In this document: positions 47,786 to 56,234 of the stretch, one piece after another
Layout of the letters: each line of letters starts with the position of its first letter
How positions within the stretch are numbered: the stretch's first letter is position 1
NCBI GenBank assembly: GCA_963800235.1
Contig: CAWDAD010000001.1
Span: forward strand, 434,001-498,000
Reading direction: 5' to 3'
Source of the DNA: CAVVNP01 sp963800235
GTDB taxonomy: Bacteria; Actinomycetota; Acidimicrobiia; Acidimicrobiales; Iamiaceae
Length of the DNA: 64,000 bases
The notes under the pieces: model-generated
The model's input: the letters and a program-made list of their open reading frames with translations, nothing else
The model's database searches: none
Told to the model about the DNA's origin: nothing
Program-made: the position numbers and the translations under genes

Positions 47786-48472
47786 TCAGCTGGCCTGCCG
47801 GCAGTGGTCGGGGAGCCACTCGTCTCGCAGGGCCGCCTCGGGGGCCCGGCTGGGGGCCCGGAGGGTGGCGGTGAGCCCGGTGGGGTGGCGGGCCTCGCGG
47901 ACGATGTGGTGCATGCCGCTGACCAGGGCGCCGGGATGGGAGCCGGCGAGCCAGGCCAGGTCGTCGCCGGGGTACACCTGCACCGACACGCTCCCGGGCC
48001 GGACCCGGCCCCAGAGGCGCCCCGGCACCACCACCGGTCCGTCGCCGCGCTCCTGCAGGGCCCGCACCGGCGTGGCCAGCGGGATGCGGAAGCCACGGGG
48101 CCGGCCGCGGACGACCAGGTCCCGGTCCTCCCACACCAGCTCGCGCCGGTCGTCGCGGCTGTGCCAGAACAGGCGACCGACCTCGGTGGGGAACCCCCAG
48201 TTGAGCCGCCCGCCGATGCGGGCGTCCTGGCGGTTGGTGATGACCGTGGTGGCGCACCAGCCGGGCCGCAGGCCGAGCCGGGCCGGGACCATGACCGACA
48301 GCTCGAGGTAGGGGCCGACCGGTGACGAGGTGTAGCGCACGGCGATGACCAGCGCCGGGCCCGGCATCGCACCCAGCCCCGGGGGCGGCGGCGGCGCCTG
48401 ACCGCGCCGGCGGGCCAGGCCGACCATGGCCTCGCCCTGCAGGGCCCACGGTGCGAACGGGGCGCCGGTCAT
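47786..48472 (-). CDS. Acetoacetate decarboxylase superfamily protein
   Basis: 228 residues. Phrases such as APFAPWALQGEAMVGLARR, LVIAVRYTSSPVGPYLELSV, RIGGRLNWGFPTEVGRL and GALVSGMHHIVREA match the acetoacetate decarboxylase-like beta-barrel family of Actinobacteria. The Schiff-base Lys of true acetoacetate decarboxylases is not evident in the equivalent strand, so it may be a non-decarboxylating member, such as an aldolase-dehydratase or a binding protein. A TAGCGT hexamer ends 6 nt before the ATG, so it is probably leaderless. Next to the amidase gene on the same strand but with its own promoter. Confidence 0.75.
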   Translation of the reverse strand: MTGAPFAPWALQGEAMVGLARRRGQAPPPPPGLGAMPGPALVIAVRYTSSPVGPYLELSVMVPARLGLRPGWCATTVITNRQDARIGGRLNWGFPTEVGRLFWHSRDDRRELVWEDRDLVVRGRPRGFRIPLATPVRALQERGDGPVVVPGRLWGRVRPGSVSVQVYPGDDLAWLAGSHPGALVSGMHHIVREARHPTGLTATLRAPSRAPEAALRDEWLPDHCRQAS

Positions 48473-48478
48473 GGGCTC

Positions 48479-48484
48479 ACGCTA
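48479..48484 (-). promoter_or_regulatory. -10 element (TAGCGT), leaderless type
   Basis: Minus-strand TAGCGT ends 6 nt before ATG 48472. Confidence 0.5.
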
Positions 48485-48534
48485 CCGGTCGACCCCGGCG
48501 CCGGGCCGCTCACCCGGGCGCCCCGCCGGGCGCC

Positions 48535-49938
48535 TCAGCCGACCGGCGCCCGGCGGTCGATCGCCAGCAGGTCCTCCAGCACCGCGAGGGCCCGCAGGAC
48601 GGCGGCGTCGGCGTGCTGCGGGCCGACGACCTGCAGCCCGACCGGCAGGCCGGCGGAGGTGAACCCCGCCGTCACGGTGCCGGCCGGCGAGCGGGTGAGG
48701 TTGAAGGGATAGGTGAAGCGGATCCAGTTGGGGTCCTCGACGCCGTCGAGCACGCCCAGGCCGCCCAGCGGCGGCGCCTGGGCGGCCACGGTCGGGCACA
48801 GGAGCAGCGCCCCGCCGCGCAGCAGCTCGACCAGCCGCAGGTTCAGCTCGTGGGTGCGGTCGTAGGCGGCGAGCAGCTGAGCGGCGGACACGGTGGCCTC
48901 GGCCCACTCGGCGCCGTCGCGCACCGCCGGCTCGAGCTCGTCCCAGGCGGGGGTGCCCCGCAGCGACTCGATCGAGCGCAGGTTGCCGACGCCGGTGAGC
49001 GCCACCCAGCTCATCACCGGGTCCTCGGCGAAGACCTGCTCGACCTCCTGCACCTCGGTGCCGGCCCCGGCCAGGCGTTCGACCGCCGCCTGGCACACCG
49101 ACCGCACCTCGGGATCCACCGGCGCGTAGCCGAGGGTCGCCGACCAGACGACGGTGCGGGGCGGGTGCAGGTCGCCGAGCCCGGCCCGGAACGACCCGTG
49201 GTGGGCGGGCAGCGACCGCAGGTCGCTCGGGTCGGGGCCGGCGGCCACGTCGAGGGCCAGCGCCACGTCGCGGGCGGTCCGCGCCATCGGCCCCCGCACG
49301 CTCAGGTCGGCCCAGTTCGGCGCCGCCGGGCCGCCGGTCGGGACCCGCCCGAGCGACGGCTTGAGACCGGTGAGCCCGCAGAGGGCGGCGGGGATGCGGA
49401 TCGAGCCGCCGCCGTCCGAGCCGGTGGCCAGGGGCACCAGGCCGGCGGCAAGGGCGGCGGCGGACCCGCCCGAGGAGCCCCCCGCCGACCGGGCCGGGTC
49501 CCACGGGTTCCCGGTGGCGCCGAACAGCCGGTTGACGGTGTCGCCCTTGTGGCCCATCTCCGGGGTGTTGGTCTTGCCCAGGACGACGCAGCCGGCTGCC
49601 CGCAGCCGGCCGACCAGCACCGAGTCGGCGGTCGCCGGCGGATCGGCCCCGTGGACGAGCGACCCCTGGGTCGTCACGAACCCGGCGGCGTCCTCGAGGT
49701 CCTTGACCCCGATGGGGATGCCGGCCAGGGGTCCGACGTCGTCGCCGGCCGCGAGGCGCTCGTCCACGTGCTGCGCCTCGGCCAGGGCCCGTTCGCCGTC
49801 CACCGCGACGAAGGCGCCGATCCGCCCGTCCAGCGCGTCGATCCGGCCGAGGGCGGCCCGGCACAGCTCCGCGGCGCCGACGTCCTTCGACCGCACCCGC
49901 CAGGCCAGCTCCTCGACGGTGTGGTCCCGGAAGTCCAT
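48535..49938 (-). CDS. Amidase signature family hydrolase
   Basis: 467 residues from ATG 49938. The Ser-cisSer-Lys triad is in place: PIGVKDLEDAAG (Lys), SAGGSSGGSAAALAAG (cis-Ser) and TGSDGGGSIRIPAALCG (nucleophile Ser). The amidase signature lies between ~75 and 180. It hydrolyses an amide, perhaps an aryl or short acyl amide; GatA is unlikely because no gatB/gatC is near. ATG 49938 is preferred over GTG 49956 because TAGCGT lies 7 nt before it, consistent with a leaderless start. Confidence 0.9.
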   Translation of the reverse strand: MDFRDHTVEELAWRVRSKDVGAAELCRAALGRIDALDGRIGAFVAVDGERALAEAQHVDERLAAGDDVGPLAGIPIGVKDLEDAAGFVTTQGSLVHGADPPATADSVLVGRLRAAGCVVLGKTNTPEMGHKGDTVNRLFGATGNPWDPARSAGGSSGGSAAALAAGLVPLATGSDGGGSIRIPAALCGLTGLKPSLGRVPTGGPAAPNWADLSVRGPMARTARDVALALDVAAGPDPSDLRSLPAHHGSFRAGLGDLHPPRTVVWSATLGYAPVDPEVRSVCQAAVERLAGAGTEVQEVEQVFAEDPVMSWVALTGVGNLRSIESLRGTPAWDELEPAVRDGAEWAEATVSAAQLLAAYDRTHELNLRLVELLRGGALLLCPTVAAQAPPLGGLGVLDGVEDPNWIRFTYPFNLTRSPAGTVTAGFTSAGLPVGLQVVGPQHADAAVLRALAVLEDLLAIDRRAPVG

Positions 49939-49945
49939 GGCCGGC

Positions 49946-49951
49946 ACGCTA
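49946..49951 (-). promoter_or_regulatory. -10 element (TAGCGT), leaderless type
   Basis: Minus-strand TAGCGT ends 7 nt before ATG 49938 and decides between two in-frame starts of the amidase. Confidence 0.5.
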
Positions 49952-49971
49952 GGCACGGCGCGCCGAGCGGG

Positions 49972-50658
49972 TCAGGGGTGGGGGTCGGAGAGGCAGACCG
50001 CCTGGGGGTCCGGGTGGAACTGGCGCTTGTCGCTGCCCGGCGGGCACGGCTGCACGGGGTCGACCCGGCTCAGCACCCGCTGCGCCCCCGACGAGGCGCA
50101 GTCGACCTGCACCGGCTGGGGACCGGGCCGCACCACGATGCAGGCGCCCGGGCCGACCCGAGCGAGGGTGGTGGGCGAGGTGTCGCTGCGGCCGCCGGAG
50201 GCGAAGGCGGTGATCACGAAGATCAGGCCCAGCACCCCGAGGACCACGAGCCACGGCAGCGCCCGCATCAGCATCGAGCCCATCGGCGTGAGGTCCGGGA
50301 CCACCTCCACCAGGTCGTCGTCGCCGTCGTCGACACGCGCCGGGGCCACCGGCCCCCGGCCCGGCTCCGGCGCGCTCGCCGAGCCCGACGGTCGCGGGCG
50401 CGGCGGCGCCGATCCGACCCGCTCGGCCCGTGCCAGCGCCTGGTCGTAGCGGGTCCGGGCCGGCCGGTCGCCCAGCACCTTCCAGGCGGCGTTGATCTCC
50501 CGCATCCGCCGCTCGGCCAGGGCCCGCTCGGCGGCGCTGGCACCGGCCTGGCGGTCGGGATGGAGCCGTCGGGCCAGGTCGCGATAGGCCTGCCGGACCT
50601 CGTCGTGGGTCGCTGAGGGGGCCACGCCCAAGGTCTGGTAGTAGGTAGGCGTGCTCAC
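49972..50658 (-). CDS. J-domain protein with transmembrane anchor
   Basis: 228 residues. N-terminal J domain (~1-75): YYQTLGVAPSATHDEVRQAY, HPD at 33-35, and INAAWKVLGDRPARTRYD. A disordered linker and one membrane helix (~130-152, LPWLVVLGVLGLIFVITAF) lead to a ~75-residue outside domain with three Cys (GACIVV, QVDCASSG, VQPCPPG) and a tail ending AVCLSDPHP. It lacks the Gly/Phe and zinc-finger regions of DnaJ, so it is a type III J-protein. The J domain would recruit DnaK to the membrane. GTG 50658 has a GGGGAG site; a TAGGCT lies ~30 nt upstream. Confidence 0.88.
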   Translation of the reverse strand: MSTPTYYQTLGVAPSATHDEVRQAYRDLARRLHPDRQAGASAAERALAERRMREINAAWKVLGDRPARTRYDQALARAERVGSAPPRPRPSGSASAPEPGRGPVAPARVDDGDDDLVEVVPDLTPMGSMLMRALPWLVVLGVLGLIFVITAFASGGRSDTSPTTLARVGPGACIVVRPGPQPVQVDCASSGAQRVLSRVDPVQPCPPGSDKRQFHPDPQAVCLSDPHP

Positions 50659-50736
50659 GCTCCCCGGCCGCAGATCGACCTGCGGAGCCTACGACCGGGC
50701 CGCCCGACGGCTGCCCTCCGGCGCCGGGTCGGGCCG

Positions 50737-52110
50737 GTGAGCGCGCCCGGCTCGCGCGCAACCGCGCTCCACGCCTCGGCCGCCGCCCACCTGTGGCCGC
50801 ACTTCAGCGGCCTCGACGGCGTCGCCCACCTGCCGATCATCGACCGGGGCGAGGGCTGCACCGTCTGGGACGTCGAGGGCCGCCCCCTGCTCGACGGCCT
50901 GTCCGGGCTGTTCGTGAACCAGCTCGGCCACGGCCGCGCCGATCTGGTCGAGGCCGGGGCGGTCCAGGGCCGTCGCCTCGCCTACCACCCGCTCTGGGGC
51001 GCCGCCCACCCCCCGGCCATCGAGCTCGCCGAGCGATTGGCGGCGGCCGCCCCCGACCACCTGAACCGGGCGTTCCTGACGAGCGGCGGCTCGGAGTCGG
51101 TCGAGACGGCCTGGAAGCTGGCCCGACAGCACTTCCGCCTGCTCGGCCAGCCCGACCGCCACAAGGTCGTCAGCCGCCACCTGAGCTACCACGGCACCAC
51201 CCTCGGCGCCCTGGCCATCACCGGCCTCCCCGCCTACAAGGAGCCGTTCGAGCCGGTTGCGCCCGGCGTGGTCCACGTGGCCAACACGAACCGCTTCCGG
51301 CCCGCCTTCGCCGGCGTGGACGCCACCGACGACGAGGCGTTCTCCGCGGCCGCGGCCGGGGCCATCGAGGACGCCATCGTCGGCGAAGGCCCCGAGACCG
51401 TGGCCGCGGTGTTCCTCGAACCGGTGCAGAACGCCGGCGGCTGCATCCCGCCGCCACCGGGGTACTTCGAGCGGGTGCGGCGGATCTGCGACCGCCACGG
51501 CGTGCTGCTGGTGTCCGACGAGGTCATCTGCGCCTTCGGTCGGCTCGGTGAGCTGTTCGGCTGCGACCGCTACGGGTACCGGCCCGACCTGGTCACCGTG
51601 GCCAAGGGGATCACCGCCGGCTACGCGCCGCTCGGCGCGGTGCTGGTGTCGGACCGCGTGGCCGAGCCGTTCCTCGAGCCGGGGACGTCCTTCGCCCACG
51701 GGCTCACCTTCGGCGGCCACCCGGTGGGCTGCGCCGTCGCGGTGGCGGTGCTCGACGCCTTCGAGGCCGAGGACGTGCTCGCCCGGGTGCGCCACCACGA
51801 GCCCCGGCTGCGGTCGACCCTGCAGGGCCTGGGCGACCTGCCGGTGGTCGGCGACGTCCGCGGCGCCGGCTTCTTCTGGGCGCTCGAGCTGGTCGCCGAC
51901 GAGGGCACCCACGCCCGGTTCGACGCCGACGCGGCGGCCCGCCTCGCCCCCGAGCTCGGACGCCGCCTGGTCGAGGCCGGCCTGCTGTGCCGGGTGATCC
52001 TGCGCGGCGACCTGGTGGTGCAGCTGGCCCCGCCCCTGATCGCCGGGGACGCCGAGATCGAGCGGATCGGGTCGATCCTCCACGACGTGCTGGGTGCGGT
52101 CGATGTCTAG
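50737..52110 (+). CDS. Class III (omega-) aminotransferase
   Basis: 457 residues. HLWPHFSGLDGVAHLPII, LDGLSGLFVNQLGHGRADL, FLTSGGSESVETAWKLAR, SRHLSYHGTTLGALAITG, VSDEVICAFGRLGELFGC and the PLP-lysine loop TVAKGITAGYAPLGAV (Lys290) define a beta-alanine/putrescine:pyruvate-type transaminase. It moves a terminal amino group from a polyamine or beta-amino acid to pyruvate. It overlaps the MFS exporter gene by 8 nt, which suggests shared metabolism, perhaps of the transported compound. Start GTG 50737. Confidence 0.92.
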   Translation: MSAPGSRATALHASAAAHLWPHFSGLDGVAHLPIIDRGEGCTVWDVEGRPLLDGLSGLFVNQLGHGRADLVEAGAVQGRRLAYHPLWGAAHPPAIELAERLAAAAPDHLNRAFLTSGGSESVETAWKLARQHFRLLGQPDRHKVVSRHLSYHGTTLGALAITGLPAYKEPFEPVAPGVVHVANTNRFRPAFAGVDATDDEAFSAAAAGAIEDAIVGEGPETVAAVFLEPVQNAGGCIPPPPGYFERVRRICDRHGVLLVSDEVICAFGRLGELFGCDRYGYRPDLVTVAKGITAGYAPLGAVLVSDRVAEPFLEPGTSFAHGLTFGGHPVGCAVAVAVLDAFEAEDVLARVRHHEPRLRSTLQGLGDLPVVGDVRGAGFFWALELVADEGTHARFDADAAARLAPELGRRLVEAGLLCRVILRGDLVVQLAPPLIAGDAEIERIGSILHDVLGAVDV

Positions 52111-53458
52111 TCCCACCATCCCCACCGGCGAGGAGGACCCGGAGCGGCGCAGCGTCGACTTCGAGGAGGTCGAGGACGCCTACCTCGAGGGCGACCGCAC
52201 CTTCGCCCCCGGCACGGCGGCGGCGGCGCTGACCCACCGGACCTTCCGCATCCTCTACTTCGGGGCCTTCGCCTCGAACATCGGCACCTGGATGCAGAAC
52301 GTGGTGCTCGGCGCCCTCGCCTACGCCCTCACCAAGAACGGCGTGTTCGTGGCGGTGGTGATCTTCGCCCAGCTCGGACCGCTCCTGCTGCTCTCGCCGG
52401 TGGGTGGGGTCCTGGCCGACGCCTACGACCGCAAGAAGGTGCTCGGCATCCTCACCGTCGAGCAGGCGCTGGGCTCGGTGGTGCTGGCCTTCGTGGTGGC
52501 GAGCCCCCACCCCTCGAAGCTGGCACTGGTCGCGGTGACCTTCGTCATCGGCATCGGCAACGCCCTGTACGCGCCCGTTTTCAGCGCGGTGCTGCCGGTG
52601 CTGGTGCCCCGCGAGGACCTGCCCGGCGCGGTGTCGCTCAACTCCGTGCAGATGAACGCCTCCCGGGTGATCGGCCCGGTGATCGGCAGCTTCATCTACG
52701 CCAAGGTCGGCTCGCCGTGGGTGTTCGGGCTGAACGCGGTCAGCTACGCCATGGTGATCGTGGCGCTGGCGCTGGTCACCCTGCCCGACCCGCCCGCCAC
52801 CGGCACCCAGGGCCTGCACAAGCTGCTCGAGGGGGTGGCCGTCGCCCGCCACGACCGGGTGGTGCGGAGGTGCCTGGTCACCATCTTCGTGTTCTCGCTG
52901 CTGTGCCTGCCGTTCATCACCGAGATGCCCAAGATCGCCAACGACAACTTCGGCATCGACCCCAAGAGCACCGCCTACGGGATGCTGTACGCCAGCTTCG
53001 GGCTGGGCGCGGTGGTCGGGGCGCTGTCGCTCGGCACGGTGCTGGCCAGCCGCTCGAAGCCGCTGCTGACCCGGATCGGCCTGGTGAACTTCGCCATCCT
53101 GCTCACCGTCTTCGGGGCCCTGCGCGCCCAATCGCTCGCCTACCCGGTCATCTTCCTGCTCGGGGCCAGCTACTTCGCGGTGATCACCGCCCTGTCCACG
53201 ATCCTGCAGACCGACCTCGACGACGCCGTGCGCGGGAAGGTGATGGCCCTCTGGATCATGGGCTTCGGCGGCACCGTCCCCTTCGGCGGCCTCGCCGGCG
53301 GCACCCTCATGCAGCACTTCTCGGTGACACCGGTGCTGATCGGCGGCTCGGTGGTCGCCCTCGCCCTGGTGGGCTACGCCGACCTGCGGCGCCCACCCGA
53401 CCAGCCGATGGCCACCCTGCCGCCGTCTGCGCCCCGCCCCGGACCCCAGAGAGGTTGA
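52103..53458 (+). CDS. MFS exporter (EntS/enterobactin-exporter-like)
   Basis: 451 residues. An acidic N-terminus (EEDPERRSVDFEEVEDAYLE) precedes twelve helices. FRILYFGAFASNIGTWMQNV in helix 1 and GGVLADAYDRKKVL in the loop 2-3 are typical of the EntS/TMR drug and siderophore export family. ATG 52103 overlaps the aminotransferase stop by 8 nt. The substrate cannot be inferred; coupling to a transaminase hints at an amine or amino acid derivative. The 3' end runs into a 17-bp tandem repeat. Confidence 0.88.
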   Translation: MSSPTIPTGEEDPERRSVDFEEVEDAYLEGDRTFAPGTAAAALTHRTFRILYFGAFASNIGTWMQNVVLGALAYALTKNGVFVAVVIFAQLGPLLLLSPVGGVLADAYDRKKVLGILTVEQALGSVVLAFVVASPHPSKLALVAVTFVIGIGNALYAPVFSAVLPVLVPREDLPGAVSLNSVQMNASRVIGPVIGSFIYAKVGSPWVFGLNAVSYAMVIVALALVTLPDPPATGTQGLHKLLEGVAVARHDRVVRRCLVTIFVFSLLCLPFITEMPKIANDNFGIDPKSTAYGMLYASFGLGAVVGALSLGTVLASRSKPLLTRIGLVNFAILLTVFGALRAQSLAYPVIFLLGASYFAVITALSTILQTDLDDAVRGKVMALWIMGFGGTVPFGGLAGGTLMQHFSVTPVLIGGSVVALALVGYADLRRPPDQPMATLPPSAPRPGPQRG

Positions 53459-53478
53459 AGGCCCAGAGAAGTTGAAGG
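53445..53478. repeat. Tandem 17-bp repeat across the MFS stop codon
   Basis: CCCAGAGAGGTTGAAGG (53445-53461) and CCCAGAGAAGTTGAAGG (53462-53478) are adjacent with one mismatch, followed by a partial third copy (CCCAGG). The MFS stop TGA is inside the first unit. Confidence 0.75.
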
Positions 53479-53639
53479 CCCAGGTCGACTCGGATCCGCC
53501 GGCAGTCGACCCGGGCAACCGGAAAGCGGGCGGTCTTTCCGGAAGGGCCATTGTCCACGCCAGACGACCCTGTCGCAAACCGAGCCGCCGGATTTCACCC
53601 GTTCGGGTCAGCCCCGCCTCCGACGATCCGCCGGCGGCC

Positions 53640-54974
53640 TCACCCGGGCCGGTCGCCGGTCAGCAGCTCGACCACCCGCTCCAGGCCGGCGACCCGGCTG
53701 CCCTTGACGAGCACGGCGTCGTGGTCGTCGAGACCGGCCAGGCGGTCGGCGGCGTCGGCCGGTGAGGTCACCGCGTCGGGGCCGCGGATGCCGTAGGCCG
53801 GGGCGTCGACGGAGACGATCCGCACCCCGGCGACCTCCGCCCGCGCCGCCACCTCGCGGTGGTAGCGGGCCGACTCCGGGCCCAGCTCGGCCATGACCCC
53901 GAGGACGGCCACCCGGTGGCGGGCCGGCAGCTCGGCCAGGCTCCGCAGCGCCGCCCGCACCGAGGTGGGGTTGGCGTTGTAGGTGTCGTCGATCACGAGC
54001 GGCCGGCCCGGCCGGCGCACCACGTCCATCCGCATGGCCGACAACGCCGCGGCCCCCAGGCCCTCGGCCACCTGGTCGAGGTGGAGCCCGCAGGCCAGGG
54101 CCGCCGCCGCCGCCGCCAGGGCGTTCCCCACGTGCTGGCGCCCGTGGGCGGCCAGCCGGACCGGCACCCGGTCGCCGTCGACCACCAGGTCGAAGCTCGG
54201 ACGCAGGTCGTGGTCGATTCGGACCGACTCGGCCCGGACGTCGCCCCGTCCCACGCCGTAGCCGACCACCGCGGCGGTGGTCCGGGCGGCCATGGCGGCC
54301 ACCCGCTCGTCGTCGAGGTTGAGCACCGCCGTGCCGGCTGCGGGCAGCGCGGCCACCAGCTCGGACTTGGCCTCGGCCACCCCGTCCAGGCTGCCGAACA
54401 GCTCGAGGTGGGCGTGGCCCACCGCGGTCACGACGCCGACGGTCGGGCGGGCCACGTCGCAGAGCAGGGCGATGTGGCCGGGACCCCGGGCCCCCATCTC
54501 CACCACCACCGCCTCGGCGCCGTCGGGCGCGCCGGCCAGGGTCAGGGGCACCCCCAGCTCGTTGTTGAACGACCGCTCGCTGGCGGCGGCCAGCAGGTAC
54601 GGGCGCAGCGTCCCGACCAGCAGGTCCTTGGTCGAGGTCTTGCCGACCGACCCGGTGATGCCCACCACCGCGCCGTCGACGCGCCCCCGTGCGAGCCGCC
54701 CCACGTCGAGCAGCGCACCGGCGGTGTCCGCCACCGTCACCGCGGTACCGCCCTCGGCGGGCAGCGGCTCGACCTCGCTGGTCAGGTAGGCGGGGGCACC
54801 ACCGGCCAGGGCGGCGGGCACGTAGCGGTGGCCGTCGCGCTCGGCCACGATCGGCACGAACAGCGGCCGTCCCCGCAGCGCCCGGCTGTCGATCGACACC
54901 CCGTCGACCTCGACGTCGGGGCCGACCGAGGACCCGCCGACGGCCGCCGCCACCTCGTCGGTGCGCATCCTCAT
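53640..54974 (-). CDS. murF: UDP-N-acetylmuramoyl-tripeptide--D-alanyl-D-alanine ligase
   Basis: 444 residues. Mur ligase layout: N-terminal UDP-binding domain (SIDSRALRGRPLFVPI), ATP P-loop GITGSVGKTSTKDL (~106), central domain with SFNNELGVPLTL and VVEMGARGPGHIALL, and C-terminal domain with IDDTYNANPTSVRAAL and VLGVMAELG. It adds the D-Ala-D-Ala dipeptide made by Ddl to the UDP-MurNAc-tripeptide. It is divergent from ddl with an 84-bp shared promoter region, so enzyme and dipeptide supply can be co-controlled. TAGGTT lies 9 nt before the ATG. Confidence 0.95.
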   Translation of the reverse strand: MRMRTDEVAAAVGGSSVGPDVEVDGVSIDSRALRGRPLFVPIVAERDGHRYVPAALAGGAPAYLTSEVEPLPAEGGTAVTVADTAGALLDVGRLARGRVDGAVVGITGSVGKTSTKDLLVGTLRPYLLAAASERSFNNELGVPLTLAGAPDGAEAVVVEMGARGPGHIALLCDVARPTVGVVTAVGHAHLELFGSLDGVAEAKSELVAALPAAGTAVLNLDDERVAAMAARTTAAVVGYGVGRGDVRAESVRIDHDLRPSFDLVVDGDRVPVRLAAHGRQHVGNALAAAAAALACGLHLDQVAEGLGAAALSAMRMDVVRRPGRPLVIDDTYNANPTSVRAALRSLAELPARHRVAVLGVMAELGPESARYHREVAARAEVAGVRIVSVDAPAYGIRGPDAVTSPADAADRLAGLDDHDAVLVKGSRVAGLERVVELLTGDRPG

Positions 54975-54983
54975 GGGTCGGCG

Positions 54984-55052
54984 AACCTACCCGATGGCGG
55001 CCCCGGATCGGGCCGGAGGCCCGCCACCCGCCGACCCGGGGCTGCGTAGCAT
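54984..55052. promoter_or_regulatory. Divergent leaderless promoters of murF and ddl
   Basis: Minus strand TAGGTT (54984-54989) is 9 nt before ATG 54974 (murF). Plus strand TAGCAT (55047-55052) is 6 nt before ATG 55059 (ddl). Confidence 0.5.
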
Positions 55053-55058
55053 TCCGGC

Positions 55059-56234
55059 ATGCCGGCCTCCGACCCGACCGAGCCCGCCGACCAGGTGCCG
55101 GGCTCCGGCCGCACCCGGCTGGTGGTGCTGTTCGGCGGGGTGTCGGCCGAGCACGACGTGTCCTGCGTGTCGGCCGCCAACGTGCTCCGGGCCGTCGATC
55201 CCGACCGCTACGACCTGGTCCCGGTCGGCATCACCCGGGACGGCACCTGGGTCGTCAGCGAGGCGACCAGCAAGGCGCTGGTGGACGGAGCCCTCCCCGA
55301 CCGCCTCGAGGCGGAGGGACCGGCGGTGGGGGCCCTCGACCTCCTGGCCCCCTCCGGCGGTGCGGGCGGCGGGCTCGACCGGGCCCCGACGACCGGGTCG
55401 CCCGAGGTCCCCGGCCAGGTCGTGGTGCTGCCGCTGCTCCACGGCCCGATGGGCGAGGACGGCACCGTGCAGGGCCTGCTCGAGCTGGCCGGCGTGCCCT
55501 ACGCCGGTGCCGGCGTCCTCGGCTCGGCGCTCTGCATGGACAAGGCGGCGGCCAAGCCGGTCGTCGCCCACGCCGGCATCCCGCAGTGCCGCTGGCTCTC
55601 GTTCCGGGCCGGCGAGCTCGACGACGCCGCCGAGCGCCGGGTCGCCGAGGAGCTCGGCTTCCCCGCCTTCGTGAAGCCCGCCAACATGGGCTCGTCGGTG
55701 GGGGTCGCTCGGGCCGGCGATGCCGACGAGCTGCGGGCCGCCCTCGACGTGGCCTGCTGCTACGACGAGGTGGTGGTGGTCGAGGAGGCGGTCGACGGCC
55801 GCGAGATCGAGGTGGGGGTGCTCGACGGCTCGCCCCCCCGGGCCTCGGTACCCGGCGAGGTCGTGCCCGGCGCCGAGTTCTACGACTACGAGGACAAGTA
55901 CCTCGACGGCAACGCCCGCACGGTCGTCCCCGCCGACCTGCCCGACGACGTGGCCACCCGGGTCCGGGAGCTGGCGGTGGCCGCCTTCCTCGCCCTGCGG
56001 GTCGACGGCCTGGCCCGGTGCGACTTCTTCTACGAGGTCGGCGGGCGCGGCCTGCTGCTGAACGAGGTCAACACCATGCCGGGCTTCACCCCCGTCTCCA
56101 TGTTCCCGTCGCTGTGGGCCGAGTCCGGGCTGGCCTACCCCGACCTGATCGACGAGGTGGTCCGGCTGGCGCTCGAACGGCACCGGCGACGGGCGCGGCT
56201 GCGGGTCACGCGACCGTCGAGCCGCGGCGGCTGA
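55059..56234 (+). CDS. ddl: D-alanine--D-alanine ligase
   Basis: 391 residues. N-terminal VLFGGVSAEHDVSCVSAANV, HGPMGEDGTVQGLLELAGVP, ATP-grasp FVKPANMGSSVGV (~206-218), and C-terminal LLLNEVNTMPGFTPVSMFP with the metal-binding Glu/Asn. It joins two D-Ala using ATP in the cytoplasm. The pattern of the omega loop (EFYDYEDKYLDG) is that of a D-Ala-D-Ala rather than D-Ala-D-Lac ligase, with the conserved Tyr present. Its end overlaps the convergent mannosyltransferase gene by 29 nt. Confidence 0.95.
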   Translation: MPASDPTEPADQVPGSGRTRLVVLFGGVSAEHDVSCVSAANVLRAVDPDRYDLVPVGITRDGTWVVSEATSKALVDGALPDRLEAEGPAVGALDLLAPSGGAGGGLDRAPTTGSPEVPGQVVVLPLLHGPMGEDGTVQGLLELAGVPYAGAGVLGSALCMDKAAAKPVVAHAGIPQCRWLSFRAGELDDAAERRVAEELGFPAFVKPANMGSSVGVARAGDADELRAALDVACCYDEVVVVEEAVDGREIEVGVLDGSPPRASVPGEVVPGAEFYDYEDKYLDGNARTVVPADLPDDVATRVRELAVAAFLALRVDGLARCDFFYEVGGRGLLLNEVNTMPGFTPVSMFPSLWAESGLAYPDLIDEVVRLALERHRRRARLRVTRPSSRGG

